Below, piece by piece: positions 27,416-36,534 of a DNA stretch of 55,881 bases (position 1 is the stretch's first letter; every line of letters starts with the position of its first letter). The translations under genes and the position numbers were made by a program. Source of the DNA: Oscillospiraceae bacterium (lineage in GTDB: Bacteria > Bacillota > Clostridia > Oscillospirales > Oscillospiraceae). The stretch spans positions 1 through 55,881 of the forward strand of contig JAGBBD010000064.1 of the NCBI GenBank assembly GCA_017938625.1, written 5' to 3'. A model generated the notes under the pieces. That model searched no databases. It saw only the letters and a program-made list of their open reading frames with translations, and had not been told where the DNA came from.

Positions 27416-29428
27416 ATGAAAAAAACTTTACTTGTACTTGGACTCAGCGCTCTGCTGCTGATGACCGGCTGCAGCAAGCAGGCCCCTCTCACAAAAGATG
27501 TCAAGCCCGCCACCGAGATCACAGCACAGATCAATGCCGATGTCGGTGCTCAATGGGAGCTTGAAAACACACAGGAAGCAGAATTTGCCGTGCGGGGACT
27601 GATCGACGCACCGCAGGTGCTGGAGCTGACCGACGAAAACGGAAAAGTAGTCTGGAGTCAGAAGGCTTACGCATTTCTGGACGAGCACGAAACAGCGCCT
27701 GACACCGCCAATCCCCTTTTGTGGCAGAACACCGCAAACAATCATGCTTACGGCCTGTTCGAGGTCGTGGATGGAATTTATCAAGTCCGCGGTTACGATA
27801 TGGCAAATCTGACTGTGGTGGAGGGCGACAGCGGCTGGATCGTATTTGACCCTCTTATGAGCGTGGAGTGCACAAAAGCTGCCATGGAGCTTGTGGAAAA
27901 GAATCTGGGCAGCCGCCCTGTAAAAGCTGTGATCATCTCTCATCCCCACGCAGATCATTTTGGCGGTATCAAGGGCATCCTGACTGCAGAAGAGGCGGCA
28001 GACAGCAAGCTCTCCATAGAAGCACAGCTGTCCTCCGGCAAGATTCCCATTATCGTTCCCGAAGGCTTTACCGAGCACGCCATTGCCGAAAATGTCTACG
28101 CCGGACGCGCTATGACAAGACGCGCCATGTATCAGTACGGAACACTGGTAGAGCCGGGTGCGGACGGTACCCTTGGCATCGGCATCGGCATGGGACAGTC
28201 CAAGGGACTCGTATCCTTTATAACGCCCACCTATGAGGTCACCGATACCGGCGAGACCATCACCATCGACGGCGTGGATTTCGTGTTCCAGCTGACGCCC
28301 GGCACGGAAGCTCCGGCGGAAATGAACACCTGGCTGCCCCGGTACAAAGCTTTGTGGCTGGCAGAAAACTGCACCGGCACGCTTCACAATCTCTACACTC
28401 TGCGCGGCGCGCAGATCCGTGACGGCGCAGCATGGTCCAAGTACATCCTGCAGGCAGTCACACTATACGGCAATGAAGCCGAAGTCGTATTCCAGTCCCA
28501 CAACTGGCCCCACTGGGGAAAGGATACTATCCGCGAATATATGGTAAACACCGCGGCTGTCTACCGCTTTATCAACGATCAGACCCTGACCTATATCAAT
28601 CAAGGTTATACAGAAGACGAGATCTGCAACATGATCGAGCTTCCGGAAGCACTCTCCCAAAATCTCTATACCCGCCAATATTACGGTACGGTTTCTCACA
28701 ACGCCCGAGCCGTGTATCAGAAGTACATGGGCTGGTATGATGCAAATCCTGTCCATCTGGCTCCTTTGACTCCCACCGAAAGCGCGAAAAAGTGGGTCGA
28801 GTATCTGGGCGACCCGGATGAAGTTCTGCGCAAAGCAAGGCAGGACTTTGACAAGGGAGAATACAGTTGGGTGGCAGAGGTCACCAACACACTGGTCTTT
28901 GCCGATCCCGGCAATGAGCAGGCACGGCTGCTTTGTGCCGACGCGCTGGAGCAGCTGGGATATCAGGCAGAATCCGGCCCATGGAGAAATGCCTATCTGA
29001 CAGCGGCGCAGGAATTGCGGCACGGCAATACTTCCGCAACTGCCGACAGCACGGGTTCCGATGGCAGTCTGCAGATGGAAATGACGCCCACCATGATGTT
29101 TGACTACATGGGCATCCTGCTGGACAAGCAGGCCATGGCAGAGGAGAATTTCACCATCAACGTGTATCTGCCCGATGTGGAAGAAATGCACGGACTGGAG
29201 ATCCGCAACGGTGTGCTGCTCCATTATGAGCATGCACCGAGAGAAAACGCGGACGTGACCATCCGCTGCCCCAAAAACGCGCTGTTCTATATCCTCAGAA
29301 ACAACGCACAGGGTGTTTCCGAGACCGTCAAGGTGGAAGGGAATGCCGAACTGCTGCAGCTGTTTATGGAAAATCTCAATCAGCTGGATCTCAGTACGCC
29401 CCCAAGCTTCAATATTATTGAGCCGTGA
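27416..29428 (+). CDS. Alkyl/aryl-sulfatase lipoprotein (SdsA-like, metallo-beta-lactamase fold)
   Basis: The protein has 670 residues from ATG 27416 (GGAGGAACCAT upstream). The lipoprotein signal is MKKTLLVLGLSALLLMTGC, Cys19. The domain order matches SdsA1/Bds1: N-terminal dimerisation/linker, a metallo-beta-lactamase core, then an SCP2-like C-terminus (~540-670; MTPTMMFDYMGILLDKQAMA). Zinc ligands are visible: H176-x-H178-x-D180-H181 (SHPHADHFGG), the glutamates of TPGTEAPAEMNTWLP and LAENCTGTLHNL, and the late histidine of SHNWPHWG. Family enzymes hydrolyse primary or secondary alkyl sulfates. Such enzymes are usually periplasmic in Pseudomonas; a lipid-anchored form in a Gram-positive-type cell is notable. 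The substrate could be a sulfated host or dietary lipid; that is inference. Confidence 0.92.
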   Translation: MKKTLLVLGLSALLLMTGCSKQAPLTKDVKPATEITAQINADVGAQWELENTQEAEFAVRGLIDAPQVLELTDENGKVVWSQKAYAFLDEHETAPDTANPLLWQNTANNHAYGLFEVVDGIYQVRGYDMANLTVVEGDSGWIVFDPLMSVECTKAAMELVEKNLGSRPVKAVIISHPHADHFGGIKGILTAEEAADSKLSIEAQLSSGKIPIIVPEGFTEHAIAENVYAGRAMTRRAMYQYGTLVEPGADGTLGIGIGMGQSKGLVSFITPTYEVTDTGETITIDGVDFVFQLTPGTEAPAEMNTWLPRYKALWLAENCTGTLHNLYTLRGAQIRDGAAWSKYILQAVTLYGNEAEVVFQSHNWPHWGKDTIREYMVNTAAVYRFINDQTLTYINQGYTEDEICNMIELPEALSQNLYTRQYYGTVSHNARAVYQKYMGWYDANPVHLAPLTPTESAKKWVEYLGDPDEVLRKARQDFDKGEYSWVAEVTNTLVFADPGNEQARLLCADALEQLGYQAESGPWRNAYLTAAQELRHGNTSATADSTGSDGSLQMEMTPTMMFDYMGILLDKQAMAEENFTINVYLPDVEEMHGLEIRNGVLLHYEHAPRENADVTIRCPKNALFYILRNNAQGVSETVKVEGNAELLQLFMENLNQLDLSTPPSFNIIEP

Positions 29429-29442
29429 CAGGAGGAAACAAC

Positions 29443-32400
29443 ATGAAACTAAGACTCAGACTGCTCTCCATTTTACTTTGCCTTGTCCTTGTGCTTGGCA
29501 TCTTCCCCGTGGCCACTACTGCCACTGCCAAGGCGGGTATCGGCACGCTTTTTGCAGGGTTTGTCTTCAATCAGCTTGCAAGCCGCACCATGCTGGCAAT
29601 GTCCACGGCGGTTGCCGCTATCGGTGAAGCTACAGGTGATACAGAGACCGCCGCCCTCATCAACAAATGGGTATTCGGCATCACAGATCCCTCTCTGGAA
29701 GCCATTGCCAAGCTCAGCGAACAAATGGTCAAGCTCCACAAGGAAGTCATGGCAGAGCTTGACTTCATCAATGACAAGCTGGATAAGAATCTCTCCGGCA
29801 TTGAGGATGCGCTCGGCTCTGCCGCTGTCAACAGCGCCTATGACAACTATCAGCAGGCATGGGCAAATGACGTGACCAATCCTATGGCGCTGCAGGGCTA
29901 CAACCAGCCCGTCAATGCCTACAAGACCTATCTGGAATATGCCGGCAGCTACAAGACCGGCTCCACCGTGATCTACGGCGGACAGGAAATGGTGGCAACG
30001 GAAGAGATGGTGACCAACTGCCGCGACTCCTTCTACGCCGCTCTCATCGCCATGTCGGGACGGGCCTATGACGCCAACAGCGACATGAGCTATGATGCTT
30101 ACTATGAGCATATTTTGTTTGAGACCAACACCATTGATCTGAAGATCCAGTCCACCATCAACAATCTGATGGGCCGTATGCTCAATGCCACAGGTGCGCC
30201 TTCCGGCGGCAGATATCTTGACAGAGCGGCACAGGTGGCCTTTGCCTACTTCCCCTTCAGTGAAGATCAGGCAGCCTTTGTGGACGCCGCCTCCAAAAAG
30301 CAGGCGCACGAGATCACCATGGCGCTGCTTGCTTATCAGGAATTCATCGGTCTGCGTCTGAGCTACTGTGAAAGCAAGTATAACGCTCTGAAGGAAAGCG
30401 GCGCTTCCGAGGAAGAACTGGCTGCCCTGCAGACCAAGATCGACAACTACTGCACGCCCAATGACAACCTGCTGCAGCTGATGGCAGGCGGCGCCGCCTC
30501 CACCTATCCCGGCGGTGTGGTGAGTTCCGTCAACACCTGGCTGTCCGCTCCTGTGTACATTTCCCTCTCGGACAACAGCTATGTGTATTTGCAGGATTAT
30601 CTCCGCGGCACGGATACGCAAAAATTCACCCTGACCAATACCAACTTCATTTCTCAGACAGATCCCGATGTGCTGGTCGAAGAGTCGGAGCGGAATGTGA
30701 TCAGCTCACATATTTGGCTGCTGTTTGACGGACCTTTTGCCTGGGAACCCGAGTTTCTGATTTCCAGCGCCAATATCACCGCCGAGCAGATGCAGTTTAC
30801 CAGACGCGGCGTGGTCGTCCCCACCGAAGGCGGCCGTGCCGTGGTCAGACCCATCTATATGCTGGCAGATGAAACGCAGGACCGCTCCAGCATGCTCATG
30901 AGCAATCTGCTCCATTCTGTTCGTATTGCCGCGTCCCCCGAGCTGTTTGTTCCAAATGCGGATTTCTACAATTTCCGCGACGGTGTGTACACCGATGGGC
31001 ACAACAGCTACACGCTGACCACCGGAAGCCGCCTGCAAGCGGCAACAGATTATAACCCCCTGTCCCTGGGCGGTGGTCTGCTGGGCAATTACTTCAAATC
31101 CGTGATCGGCAGCTATCCCGAAGGACGTGGACTGTATGTGCTCACGGGCGCCACGGAAACGGAGGATTCGGCCTACGGACACAAGCAGTCCGGCGTCAAT
31201 ATGACCACCACAGCCACCTTCCTGGAGGATATGGTCCCCAAAGCAGATCAGGCTTCCACTTCCTACATGGTCGTTCTGACCGGCAACGATACTTCTTCCG
31301 TATACCGGATCAGCGCCACAGCACCTGAGGGCATGACCGTATCTCTGGAAGGTGAAGACTATGACGCCTCTGCCGGCACTGCCAAGGCAGGCTCTACAGT
31401 CACCTTGACCATTGACCCCGGCGAGGGCACGATCCCCGCCATCACAGCAGCCTATCACGAGGATACTCTGAACCCCACAAAGGTCACCTACGAACAGGTG
31501 CTGGCAGACGAACTCACAGCCGCAAACCTCTCTGCCAATGATGACGGCACGATCAGCATCAACTACTTTATGCCCTATTCCAATGTGACCCTGGTGGTGG
31601 GTGATGTATCCGACAGCATTTGCACACATCCTTCCGACAAGCAGAGTTCCTTCTGCAACCACGGCACATACGGCACCCACGGCATCGGCGTGACCTGCTC
31701 CAACTGCGACACCCAGATCAGCTACACCACGGAAGATTGCTATGACAACAACGGCGATGACCTGTGCGATGTCTGCGGCTTTGCGCTGGTCTGCCCCCAT
31801 GCCGAAGAAGATCGGCTGGTCAACATGACCAATCACTACGGCACCCATTCTATTTATGAGCACTGCAACGGCTGCGGCACCGATATCCGAAATGTCACAG
31901 AGCCCTGCACCGATGAAGATGGTGACGGCATCTGTGATGTGTGTAACGGTGATGCGGAATGTCCCCACCACACCAACTGGTGGCAGACAACAGCCCAGAG
32001 CAACGGCAATGAGACCCATACCATCACCCGCGTGTGCTCCAACTGCGGCGAGGTGGTGGAAACCGGTGAGACCTGGCCCTGCTACGACGGCGATAACGAC
32101 GGTATGTGCGAGGATTGCGGCTACGTCTTCTGGTGCAGCCATCCGGAGGAAAAGCTGACCAGGACCATGACGGTCTCCTTCCGTAAGCACACCATTAACA
32201 CCTCCTGCTCCTGCGGAGAATACAGCAGCACCGTCACAGAAGACTGCACCGATGAAGACGGCAACGACTACTGCGACATCTGCGGCGGTTATCTCGTCTG
32301 CGACCACTCCAATGGAACTATCTCCATCACCTGCAACGAAGACGGTACCCACACCACCCAGTGGGCCTGCGGCGACTGCGGCGAAAGCGGCAGTGATACA

Positions 32401-33528
32401 GGCGAGTGCTATGACGATGACAACGACGGCAGCTGTGATATTTGTACATACGACCTCTCTGAAGCCGTCTGCGACCATCCGGAGGAGAAGCTGAACACCG
32501 ATACCACCTATAACAACAACGGCACCCACACAGTTACCACCACCTGCTCCTGCGGGGAGTATGAGGTCTCCGAGACCGAATACTGCATCGACGATGACGG
32601 CGACTATCTGTGCGATATCTGCCAGGGCAATATCCAGCTGGTCATCATCGGTTCCAACATGAATTTGGGCAACGAACTGCAGATCAACTTCTTTGTCCCC
32701 GATCTGCTCTCCGACAAGCACACCTACACCGCCCACATCACCCGTTCCTGCCGCGGCGAGGTCAAGGACGAAATCCTTGTGCCCAAGGAAAACTGGACTG
32801 TGTTTGACAGTGAACATCTGCGTGTATCCTGCCGCGTCCGTGCCATGGAAATGGCTGATGATCTGGATATCGTCATCAAGGATGAAAACGGCAGAGTTTG
32901 CAGCGAACCCTACTCCACATCCGTCCGGGAATACGCCCACAAGGTGCTGGTGTCCGACACCACCTCAGAATACGTCAAGATCCTTGTGGTGGATATGGTC
33001 AACTACGGCACACAGGCACAGCTGCACTTTGGCTACAACACAGAAGATCTCGCCAACAACACGCTGACCGAAGAGCAGGCGGCACTGGCTTCCGCGGAAG
33101 TGGTGTGCGTCAACGGACAGGTCAAGGGCGTCAATGCCTATGGCTCCAATCTGGTGCTCAATGACTGCATCCTGATGAATATGCTCTTCAAGGGCATGAA
33201 GGATCTGGATGTGGACACCATGTATGCGGAAGTCACCTTCACCAACTGGAAGGACGAAGCCAAGTCTGTGACCATCCCCGGTGAGGAGTTTATCCCCTAT
33301 GGCGGCTCCGGTGACATCTACAGAGTACAGATCGACGACATCGTGCTGGCAGATGCCAAGTGCCTTGTGACAACGCAGGTCTTCACCAAAGACGGCGAAC
33401 TCCATGGCAGCTGCACCGACAGCGTGGAAAGCTATTCCAAGCGCGGTGAAGAAACCGATGCCGCTCCCTTGTACCGAGCCATTATGAAGTTCTCTCACTC
33501 CGCTTACAACTATCAGATCAACCGCTGA
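29443..33528 (+). CDS. Secreted protein with toxin-like helical N-terminus, calcium/CxxC repeats and shared C-terminal domain
   Basis: The protein has 1361 residues from ATG 29443 (AGGAGGAAACAAC ahead), with signal peptide MKLRLRLLSILLCLVLVLGI. Residues ~30-340 are mostly alpha-helical. They start with a hydrophobic GTLFAGFVFNQLASRTMLAM segment, then amphipathic helices (KLSEQMVKLHKEVMAELDFI, INDKLDKNLSGIEDAL), reminiscent of helical pore-forming toxins. Residues ~340-725 are beta-rich. Residues ~726-1066 hold about six repeats combining CxxC knuckles with DxDxDG-type loops (CTDEDGDGICDVC, CYDDDNDGSCDIC), which look calcium-binding. Residues 1068-1361 are the shared domain. It starts 14 nt after the sulfatase stop. 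The family is not recognised; toxin-like is only a resemblance. Confidence 0.85.
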   Translation: MKLRLRLLSILLCLVLVLGIFPVATTATAKAGIGTLFAGFVFNQLASRTMLAMSTAVAAIGEATGDTETAALINKWVFGITDPSLEAIAKLSEQMVKLHKEVMAELDFINDKLDKNLSGIEDALGSAAVNSAYDNYQQAWANDVTNPMALQGYNQPVNAYKTYLEYAGSYKTGSTVIYGGQEMVATEEMVTNCRDSFYAALIAMSGRAYDANSDMSYDAYYEHILFETNTIDLKIQSTINNLMGRMLNATGAPSGGRYLDRAAQVAFAYFPFSEDQAAFVDAASKKQAHEITMALLAYQEFIGLRLSYCESKYNALKESGASEEELAALQTKIDNYCTPNDNLLQLMAGGAASTYPGGVVSSVNTWLSAPVYISLSDNSYVYLQDYLRGTDTQKFTLTNTNFISQTDPDVLVEESERNVISSHIWLLFDGPFAWEPEFLISSANITAEQMQFTRRGVVVPTEGGRAVVRPIYMLADETQDRSSMLMSNLLHSVRIAASPELFVPNADFYNFRDGVYTDGHNSYTLTTGSRLQAATDYNPLSLGGGLLGNYFKSVIGSYPEGRGLYVLTGATETEDSAYGHKQSGVNMTTTATFLEDMVPKADQASTSYMVVLTGNDTSSVYRISATAPEGMTVSLEGEDYDASAGTAKAGSTVTLTIDPGEGTIPAITAAYHEDTLNPTKVTYEQVLADELTAANLSANDDGTISINYFMPYSNVTLVVGDVSDSICTHPSDKQSSFCNHGTYGTHGIGVTCSNCDTQISYTTEDCYDNNGDDLCDVCGFALVCPHAEEDRLVNMTNHYGTHSIYEHCNGCGTDIRNVTEPCTDEDGDGICDVCNGDAECPHHTNWWQTTAQSNGNETHTITRVCSNCGEVVETGETWPCYDGDNDGMCEDCGYVFWCSHPEEKLTRTMTVSFRKHTINTSCSCGEYSSTVTEDCTDEDGNDYCDICGGYLVCDHSNGTISITCNEDGTHTTQWACGDCGESGSDTGECYDDDNDGSCDICTYDLSEAVCDHPEEKLNTDTTYNNNGTHTVTTTCSCGEYEVSETEYCIDDDGDYLCDICQGNIQLVIIGSNMNLGNELQINFFVPDLLSDKHTYTAHITRSCRGEVKDEILVPKENWTVFDSEHLRVSCRVRAMEMADDLDIVIKDENGRVCSEPYSTSVREYAHKVLVSDTTSEYVKILVVDMVNYGTQAQLHFGYNTEDLANNTLTEEQAALASAEVVCVNGQVKGVNAYGSNLVLNDCILMNMLFKGMKDLDVDTMYAEVTFTNWKDEAKSVTIPGEEFIPYGGSGDIYRVQIDDIVLADAKCLVTTQVFTKDGELHGSCTDSVESYSKRGEETDAAPLYRAIMKFSHSAYNYQINR

Positions 33529-33545
33529 CGCGGCAAAGCGTACAA

Positions 33546-33573
33546 AAGAGCCCTTCCTTACGGAAGGGCTCTT
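33546..33573 (+). terminator. Terminator-like hairpin after the helical surface protein
   Basis: Perfect 12-bp stem (33546-33557 with 33562-33573), four-base loop, then a poor T tract (CCCCTGTATTTT). It is the end of the sulfatase unit. Confidence 0.75.
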
Positions 33574-33599
33574 CCCCTGTATTTTAGAGGTTCCGCGTA

Positions 33600-33628
33600 T
33601 TGACTTTTATAGGTCGCTTTTATAAAAT
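33600..33628 (+). promoter_or_regulatory. Promoter of the amidohydrolase/SGNH unit
   Basis: TTGACT (33600-33605), 17-nt spacer, TAAAAT (33623-33628). Initiation near 33635 gives a 26-nt leader with a GGAAGGAAAC ribosome site before 33661. Confidence 0.75.
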
Positions 33629-33660
33629 AAGTTCAATCAAAAAGAAGGAAGGAAACTGTT

Positions 33661-34407
33661 ATGAAGTTTTTAGACGCAAGGATCCAACTGGGTCAAAGAT
33701 GCGTACTTCGGGAAGGCGCTCCCAACACCACAGAAGAGATTCTGGAAGTCATGCAGCGCTGCGATATTAAAAAAGCCATTGCGTTCCATGCCATTGCCAA
33801 GGAAGCCGATATGCAGGCAGGCAACGAAGAACTGCTGAAGATCACAGGTGAGGATACTCCTTTTTTGCGTCAGTGGATCGCCATGCCCTCGGTTTTTGGC
33901 GAGTTTTACGAGCCGGAAGAACTGTTCTCCCGCATGAAGCAGCACAACGTCACCACCCTTCGTCTGATGCCCAAAAAATGCGGATATCCGATGAAGCCTT
34001 ACATGGTGGGCAAACTGATGGATGCCGCCGCAGATTCTCATGTTCCGGTGTTTCTGACCCTTCACGAGGACATTGCGCCCTTCGAGCTCTATGACCTGTG
34101 CAAAGACTTCCCCCGGGTAAACTTTGTCATCTGCGGTGTGGATTATCGCCAAAACCGTCTGATCGGGCCTCTTGTGGAGCAGTGCCCCAATTTCTATTTT
34201 GGCTCTTCCATCTATGTGGTCCACGGAGGTCTTAAGCTGCTGTCAGATTATGGCTGCACAGATCGTCTGATCTTCGAAAGCGGGCTTCCCACCGGCTCTG
34301 CCACAGCCGCTGTGTCTCTGATCCGCTATGCCGAGATAAGCCGGGAAGAAAAAGAGCTCATTGCCCATGGCAACATGGAACGGCTCTTGTCCGGCGTAAC
34401 ACTGTAA
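33661..34407 (+). CDS. Amidohydrolase-fold protein lacking the usual metal ligands
   Basis: A protein of 248 residues with the strand order of the amidohydrolase_2 TIM barrel. It is recognisable by alignment in spirit to the next gene (FHAIAKEADMQAGNEELLK; VTTLRLMPKKCGYPMKPYM; VHGGLKLLSDYGCTDRLIF). The normal metal motifs are changed. The N-terminal DxHxH is FLDARIQLGQ. The LGHAG strand is VICGVDY. The catalytic Asp strand is IFESGLPTG. One histidine (FLTLHED) remains. It is 12 nt ahead of an intact paralogue. It may be an inactive partner or a structural/regulatory subunit. There is no frameshift, so it is a maintained gene, not a decayed one. Confidence 0.8.
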   Translation: MKFLDARIQLGQRCVLREGAPNTTEEILEVMQRCDIKKAIAFHAIAKEADMQAGNEELLKITGEDTPFLRQWIAMPSVFGEFYEPEELFSRMKQHNVTTLRLMPKKCGYPMKPYMVGKLMDAAADSHVPVFLTLHEDIAPFELYDLCKDFPRVNFVICGVDYRQNRLIGPLVEQCPNFYFGSSIYVVHGGLKLLSDYGCTDRLIFESGLPTGSATAAVSLIRYAEISREEKELIAHGNMERLLSGVTL

Positions 34408-34419
34408 GGAGGTGTGTGC

Positions 34420-35196
34420 ATGAAACTGAACGACTATGCTGTGTTAGGCAAGGAACTGAAAGATACTTTCGTAGTAGATGTCCACACCCACGTCGGTGTT
34501 AACAACAACTATCAGCGTGTGGGCACCGATGCCGATGCCATCGTCCACACCATGGACAGACTGGGTGTGGACAAGGTTTTGTGCAGCAACTCTCCCGGTG
34601 CTTACAGCGATTTTCACTGGGGCAATGAGGTGGCGGCGCAGGCCCATGCCAAGTATCCCGACCGCATTTTAGCGCTGGCTGTGGGCAGTCCTCACTATCC
34701 CGATGTGGACTGGGACGACTACTTTATCCGCGATGATCGCTATTTTGGCATGAAGGCAGTCCCCTTTGTGCAGGGGCAGCAGCCCATCTATCACGAAGGC
34801 TTGATGCCCATGTATGAATATGCCGACAAGCATGGACTGGCAGTGCTGTTCCATTCCTGGCAGGACAGCGAAACACGAGATGCCATCAAGGTGGCAAAGC
34901 AGTTCCCCCATGCCAGATTTATTTTGGGTCATGCCGGTTACACCGCAAGGGATGCCGCTGTGGACGCCTGCAAGCAGTGTGAAAACGTGATTCTGGAGAC
35001 CACCTTCAGCGCACCCACCGAGGGTGACCTGGAATGGATCGTCGGCAAAGTCGGTGCAGACCGTGTGGCATACGGCTCCGATCTGACTGCATTTGAGTGC
35101 TCCCATATTTTAGGCACCATTCTCTTGTCCAGACTGACAGAAGCAGAAAAAGAACAGATTCTCGGTCTCAATGCCAAGGCATTTTTAGGACTGTAA
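34420..35196 (+). CDS. Amidohydrolase family metal-dependent hydrolase
   Basis: The protein has 258 residues from ATG 34420, with AAGGAGG seven bases ahead. It is an amidohydrolase_2 TIM barrel: DVHTHVG (residues ~20-26, the two metal histidines), AVLFHSWQDSE, ILGHAGYTARD (metal/substrate His) and YGSDLTAFECSHIL (catalytic Asp). Enzymes of this group include decarboxylases of aromatic acids, lactonases and hydrolases of amidine bonds. The specific reaction cannot be told. It is co-transcribed with a ligand-free paralogue and an SGNH hydrolase, suggesting breakdown of one ester- and ring-containing compound. Cytosolic; no signal peptide. Confidence 0.88.
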   Translation: MKLNDYAVLGKELKDTFVVDVHTHVGVNNNYQRVGTDADAIVHTMDRLGVDKVLCSNSPGAYSDFHWGNEVAAQAHAKYPDRILALAVGSPHYPDVDWDDYFIRDDRYFGMKAVPFVQGQQPIYHEGLMPMYEYADKHGLAVLFHSWQDSETRDAIKVAKQFPHARFILGHAGYTARDAAVDACKQCENVILETTFSAPTEGDLEWIVGKVGADRVAYGSDLTAFECSHILGTILLSRLTEAEKEQILGLNAKAFLGL

Positions 35197-35237
35197 TCGC
35201 AGCTGTGCCATGAAGATCGGTGAAGGAGTGTACGGTT

Positions 35238-35885
35238 ATGAAGCGAATCATGTGCTATGGCGACTCCAATACATGGGGATATACGCCCGGAAGCGGAGTC
35301 CGCTTTGACGAAAACACACGATGGACCGCGCTTGTGCAAAAGCACTTCGGCAGTGCTGTGCAAATCATGGAATGTGGTCTCAATGGGCGAACGACCTCAT
35401 TTCCCGATCCATTTTACGATTACCGCCACGGACGGCACGGCCTTGCATACAGCCTGATGGAATGTAAGCCCATCGACTGTGCGATCATCAGCTTGGGTAC
35501 CAATGATCTGAAGTTTGGGACTGCCGCCCATTCTGCCAAGGGGCTTGATCTGCTGCTTTCAGACATAACAAATGCCAACACCGTGTTCCCCGGCAGTTCC
35601 CCCGTTTTCCCCGGTGAGTCCAAAATTCTGGTCATTTCACCGATCCACCTTCACAGCGCTCTGGATGAAACATTCCCGGACAGCGAATTCTTCGGAAAGG
35701 TGGAAGAATCCCATCGCTTTGCACAGATGTTCTCCGATGTGGCGAAAAAGCACCGGGCAGATTTTTTGGATGCCGCCCTGTATGCCCAAGCTTCGGAAGC
35801 CGACTGCATCCATATGGATGCAAGCTCCCACCGCCAACTGGCAAATGCCATTGCTTCAAAGCTCCAACAGATGCTGAAGCTGTAA
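35238..35885 (+). CDS. SGNH/GDSL-type hydrolase
   Basis: The protein has 215 residues from ATG 35238 (AAGGAG eight bases ahead). The SGNH blocks are all present: block I GDSNTWG with Ser nucleophile (residues ~7-13), block II Gly in CGLNGRTTS, block III GTNDLK, and the block V Asp-His pair DCIHMDASSH near the C-terminus. It lacks a signal peptide, so it is cytosolic. Family members cleave acyl or acetyl esters. The close spacing to the two amidohydrolase genes suggests a shared substrate. A copy of the three-hairpin repeat follows and may end the transcript. Confidence 0.92.
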   Translation: MKRIMCYGDSNTWGYTPGSGVRFDENTRWTALVQKHFGSAVQIMECGLNGRTTSFPDPFYDYRHGRHGLAYSLMECKPIDCAIISLGTNDLKFGTAAHSAKGLDLLLSDITNANTVFPGSSPVFPGESKILVISPIHLHSALDETFPDSEFFGKVEESHRFAQMFSDVAKKHRADFLDAALYAQASEADCIHMDASSHRQLANAIASKLQQMLKL

Positions 35886-35922
35886 AGCACCGTGCCATAA
35901 AAATCCATTCAAAAATATGAAC

Positions 35923-36069
35923 AAGAACGCTGATTGGGATAACATCGTATCCTAATTAGCGTTCCTTTATGGAAAATCACGCCAATTTGGATACAATTCC
36001 AAACGGCGCAAATATGCAGGTGTCCCCCCTTTGACTGTTAAGGGGGGCATTTACCAATACAGGGGTTCA
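35923..36069 (+). repeat. Three-hairpin intergenic repeat, copy 1
   Basis: About 147 bp, matching 48861-49009 over its full length with scattered substitutions. Hairpin 1 (35925-35964) has a 17-bp stem with two G-U pairs. Hairpin 2 is CGCC..TTTGGA with TCCAAA..GGCG. Hairpin 3 is CCCCCCTT with AAGGGGGG. Here hairpin 1 lacks a run of six Ts. It lies behind the SGNH gene and ahead of the cobalamin promoter. Confidence 0.85.
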
Positions 36070-36130
36070 AATCATATCCTATTTGATCATTTTGACCGAT
36101 GCCTCTAAACTGAGTTCGCTTTTTACACTA

Positions 36131-36158
36131 TTGACATTCCGGATTTTACGCGTATAAT
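36131..36158 (+). promoter_or_regulatory. Consensus promoter of the cobalamin module
   Basis: TTGACA (36131-36136), 16-nt spacer, TATAAT (36153-36158), both boxes perfect. Initiation near 36165 leaves about 17 nt before the first riboswitch. 36070-36130 shows no other feature. Confidence 0.9.
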
Positions 36159-36181
36159 ATGGATGAACAAGTTCATAAACG

Positions 36182-36360
36182 CTTGAGTGCCATCGGTTGC
36201 GTGAAGGATCGATGGAGAATAGGAAATCCGGTCAAAATCCGGAACGGTACCGCCACTGTGTGCGTGGAGGCGCCGCACAAGACGAAAGTCGGTCATTGGG
36301 AGTGATCCTGAGAAGGCAGTGCGGCAGCTTAGGATACGCAAGTCAGGAGACCTGCTCAGG
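36182..36360 (+). promoter_or_regulatory. Cobalamin riboswitch 1
   Basis: It carries the conserved core CGGTACCGCCACTGTG (36244-36260 region) and the B12 box AGTCAGGAGACCTGC (36341-36355), with AAAATCCGGAACGG between. A 6-bp P1 stem closes it (36182-36187 CTTGAG with 36355-36360 CTCAGG, one G-U). It is the full-length form (~180 nt). The next element is a hairpin (36373-36398) and then a terminator, so it should stop transcription when cobalamin is bound. Confidence 0.93.
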
Positions 36361-36421
36361 TGCGAGTCGCTAACGTTCTTTCGAGTTAAGAGAGCGTGGT
36401 ATTTTTGTTGCGGAAAAACGG

Positions 36422-36453
36422 CTGCGGCATCCTTCGGGGTGCCGCAGTTTTTT
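36422..36453 (+). terminator. Riboswitch 1 terminator
   Basis: CTGCGGCA (36422-36429) pairs with TGCCGCAG (36440-36447), inner CC/GG extension, followed by six Ts (36448-36453). It is the off-switch of riboswitch 1. Confidence 0.9.
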
Positions 36454-36454
36454 A

Positions 36455-36509
36455 CTGTGACTGCCGGCATGGAAGTTCCCCCCTTCCATGGTACCGACGG
36501 CGGTCACAG
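36455..36509 (+). other. Large two-tier hairpin between the two riboswitches
   Basis: Outer stem of 12 bp with one G-U (36455-36466 with 36498-36509); inner 8-bp palindrome CATGGAAG/CTTCCATG with a C-rich loop. It links terminator 1 to riboswitch 2. It may keep the two switches folding independently. Confidence 0.75.
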
Positions 36510-36534
36510 TCCGCAGATAAAGAATATTGTTCAC

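Noticed and set aside
33661-34407. Pseudogene call for the first amidohydrolase-like gene
   Set aside because: The metal ligands are absent, but the frame is complete with a good ribosome site and a promoter. An inactive partner is more likely than decay.
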